From: Rhizodiscina lignyota
Taxonomy: Eukaryota > Ascomycota > Dothideomycetes > Aulographales > Rhizodiscinaceae
Direction: 5' to 3'
Assembly: GCA_010015805.1 (NCBI GenBank)
Contig: ML978130.1
Span: 806,001 to 870,000, forward strand
DNA length: 64,000 nt
Every line of letters starts with the position of its first letter. Position 1 is the stretch's first letter. The notes beneath the pieces were generated by a model. It saw nothing but the letters and a program-made list of their open reading frames with translations. It was not told the origin of the DNA and made no database searches. Below are positions 63,394 through 64,000 of the stretch, piece after piece. Made by a program: the position numbers and the translations under genes.

Positions 63394-64000
63394 GGATACA
63401 CAGGGAATGGTCGTAAAATTGCAAACATGATCAATCCAGAAACGGAGTGAGCAGGAACCGTAGGAGCCTCGATGGTTGCACTATGGCAAGTTCGGTTTGC
63501 GAATTCTTCTGAACGTTAGCATTAGGTACATTATTAACAAGGACGCACTTCCTTATTGGTTAACAGCCTTGTGGAAGACGCTGCCCCTGCCGCTGAGTTT
63601 TGAAAATTTGCATTCCCTATTTCGTGTTAGCCTGTCTCATGTTCCTTCAGCCTTGCGATGTGGCGGCGCCCGACTCCTTTCTCCATCAGCCAATCAACGT
63701 TATTATCTAACAATTTGCATTTCCTATTGTAGTATGGATCATTACCAGACTTCTACTGCTTGGATAGGTTTATGTCTTCACCGCTTGTCTTCCATGAGGC
63801 AGATGAAAGCTGTGGCCCTCGTCGACGGCACCTGTGGGAATTCAAAATCATCTCAGGCTGACGAGAACCGACTGTCAAGTGTTTGGAGTAGTTGCCTGAT
63901 CTTGCATTTCCAATGTAGGAAATGAAATATTCGAATGATGATAGATTTAAGGAGGCCTTTGCATCCACGGAGACTGTGGTAGTGATCTCATTATCTAGCC
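63394..64000. other. Right flank, no gene seen
   Basis: About 600 bases upstream of the Clr5 gene, with open frames up to 149 codons (63476-63925 plus) that carry no recognisable content. It should hold the Clr5 promoter. A further gene may start beyond the edge. Confidence 0.5.

Overview
The window looks like nuclear DNA of a filamentous ascomycete (Pezizomycotina). Introns are short, mostly 45-75 bp with GT(A/G)(A/C)GT donors and YAG acceptors. Genes are closely packed on both strands. The families are fungal: a Zn2Cys6 factor, a C2H2 plus fungal_trans factor, Rtt109, Lcl2, a Clr5-domain protein and hexose-transporter-type MFS proteins. Gene models below were spliced by hand, checking reading phase across each intron, so internal exon boundaries are predictions. 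I saw no rRNA, convincing tRNA, CRISPR array, transposon or virus-like element.

Layout. 0.7-9.9 kb: a 2-hydroxyacid dehydrogenase, a C2H2 transcription factor, a secreted aspartic protease and a large coiled-coil protein. 10.1-12.6 kb: a housekeeping group of LCL2, NOP10 and NOB1. 12.6-16.4 kb: a gene-poor stretch. 16.4-22.8 kb: three unrecognised or weakly recognised genes around the AP-1 clathrin adaptor mu subunit. 23.1-27.5 kb: a ten-exon SDR, a stand-alone peroxisomal hydratase-2 and a 3-isopropylmalate dehydrogenase paralogue. 28.5-50.5 kb: a dense run of carbohydrate and redox genes. 50.8-53.6 kb: housekeeping again (RTT109 and mitochondrial ribosomal protein mL57, divergent). 53.7-63.4 kb: an NmrA-like protein, a FAD monooxygenase, a CorA-like membrane protein, another SDR and a Clr5-domain protein.

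The most notable feature is the 28.5-50.5 kb run. It has an L-rhamnose-1-dehydrogenase-like SDR, a sugar transporter, a sorbose reductase/arabinitol dehydrogenase-like SDR, a VOC/glyoxalase protein, an aldo-keto reductase, a Zn2Cys6 regulator, two medium-chain polyol dehydrogenases, a Baeyer-Villiger monooxygenase, a dihydroxyacetone-synthase-like transketolase and a second sugar transporter. This is what a catabolic cluster for an unusual sugar or polyol would contain: two transporters, several redox steps, a C-C bond-shuffling enzyme and a local regulator. The substrate cannot be read from the sequence. Several promoters in this run carry inverted repeats built on CCGC/GCGG cores, possible sites for the local Zn2Cys6 protein. 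The run sits between two housekeeping blocks, which suggests an accessory metabolic island.
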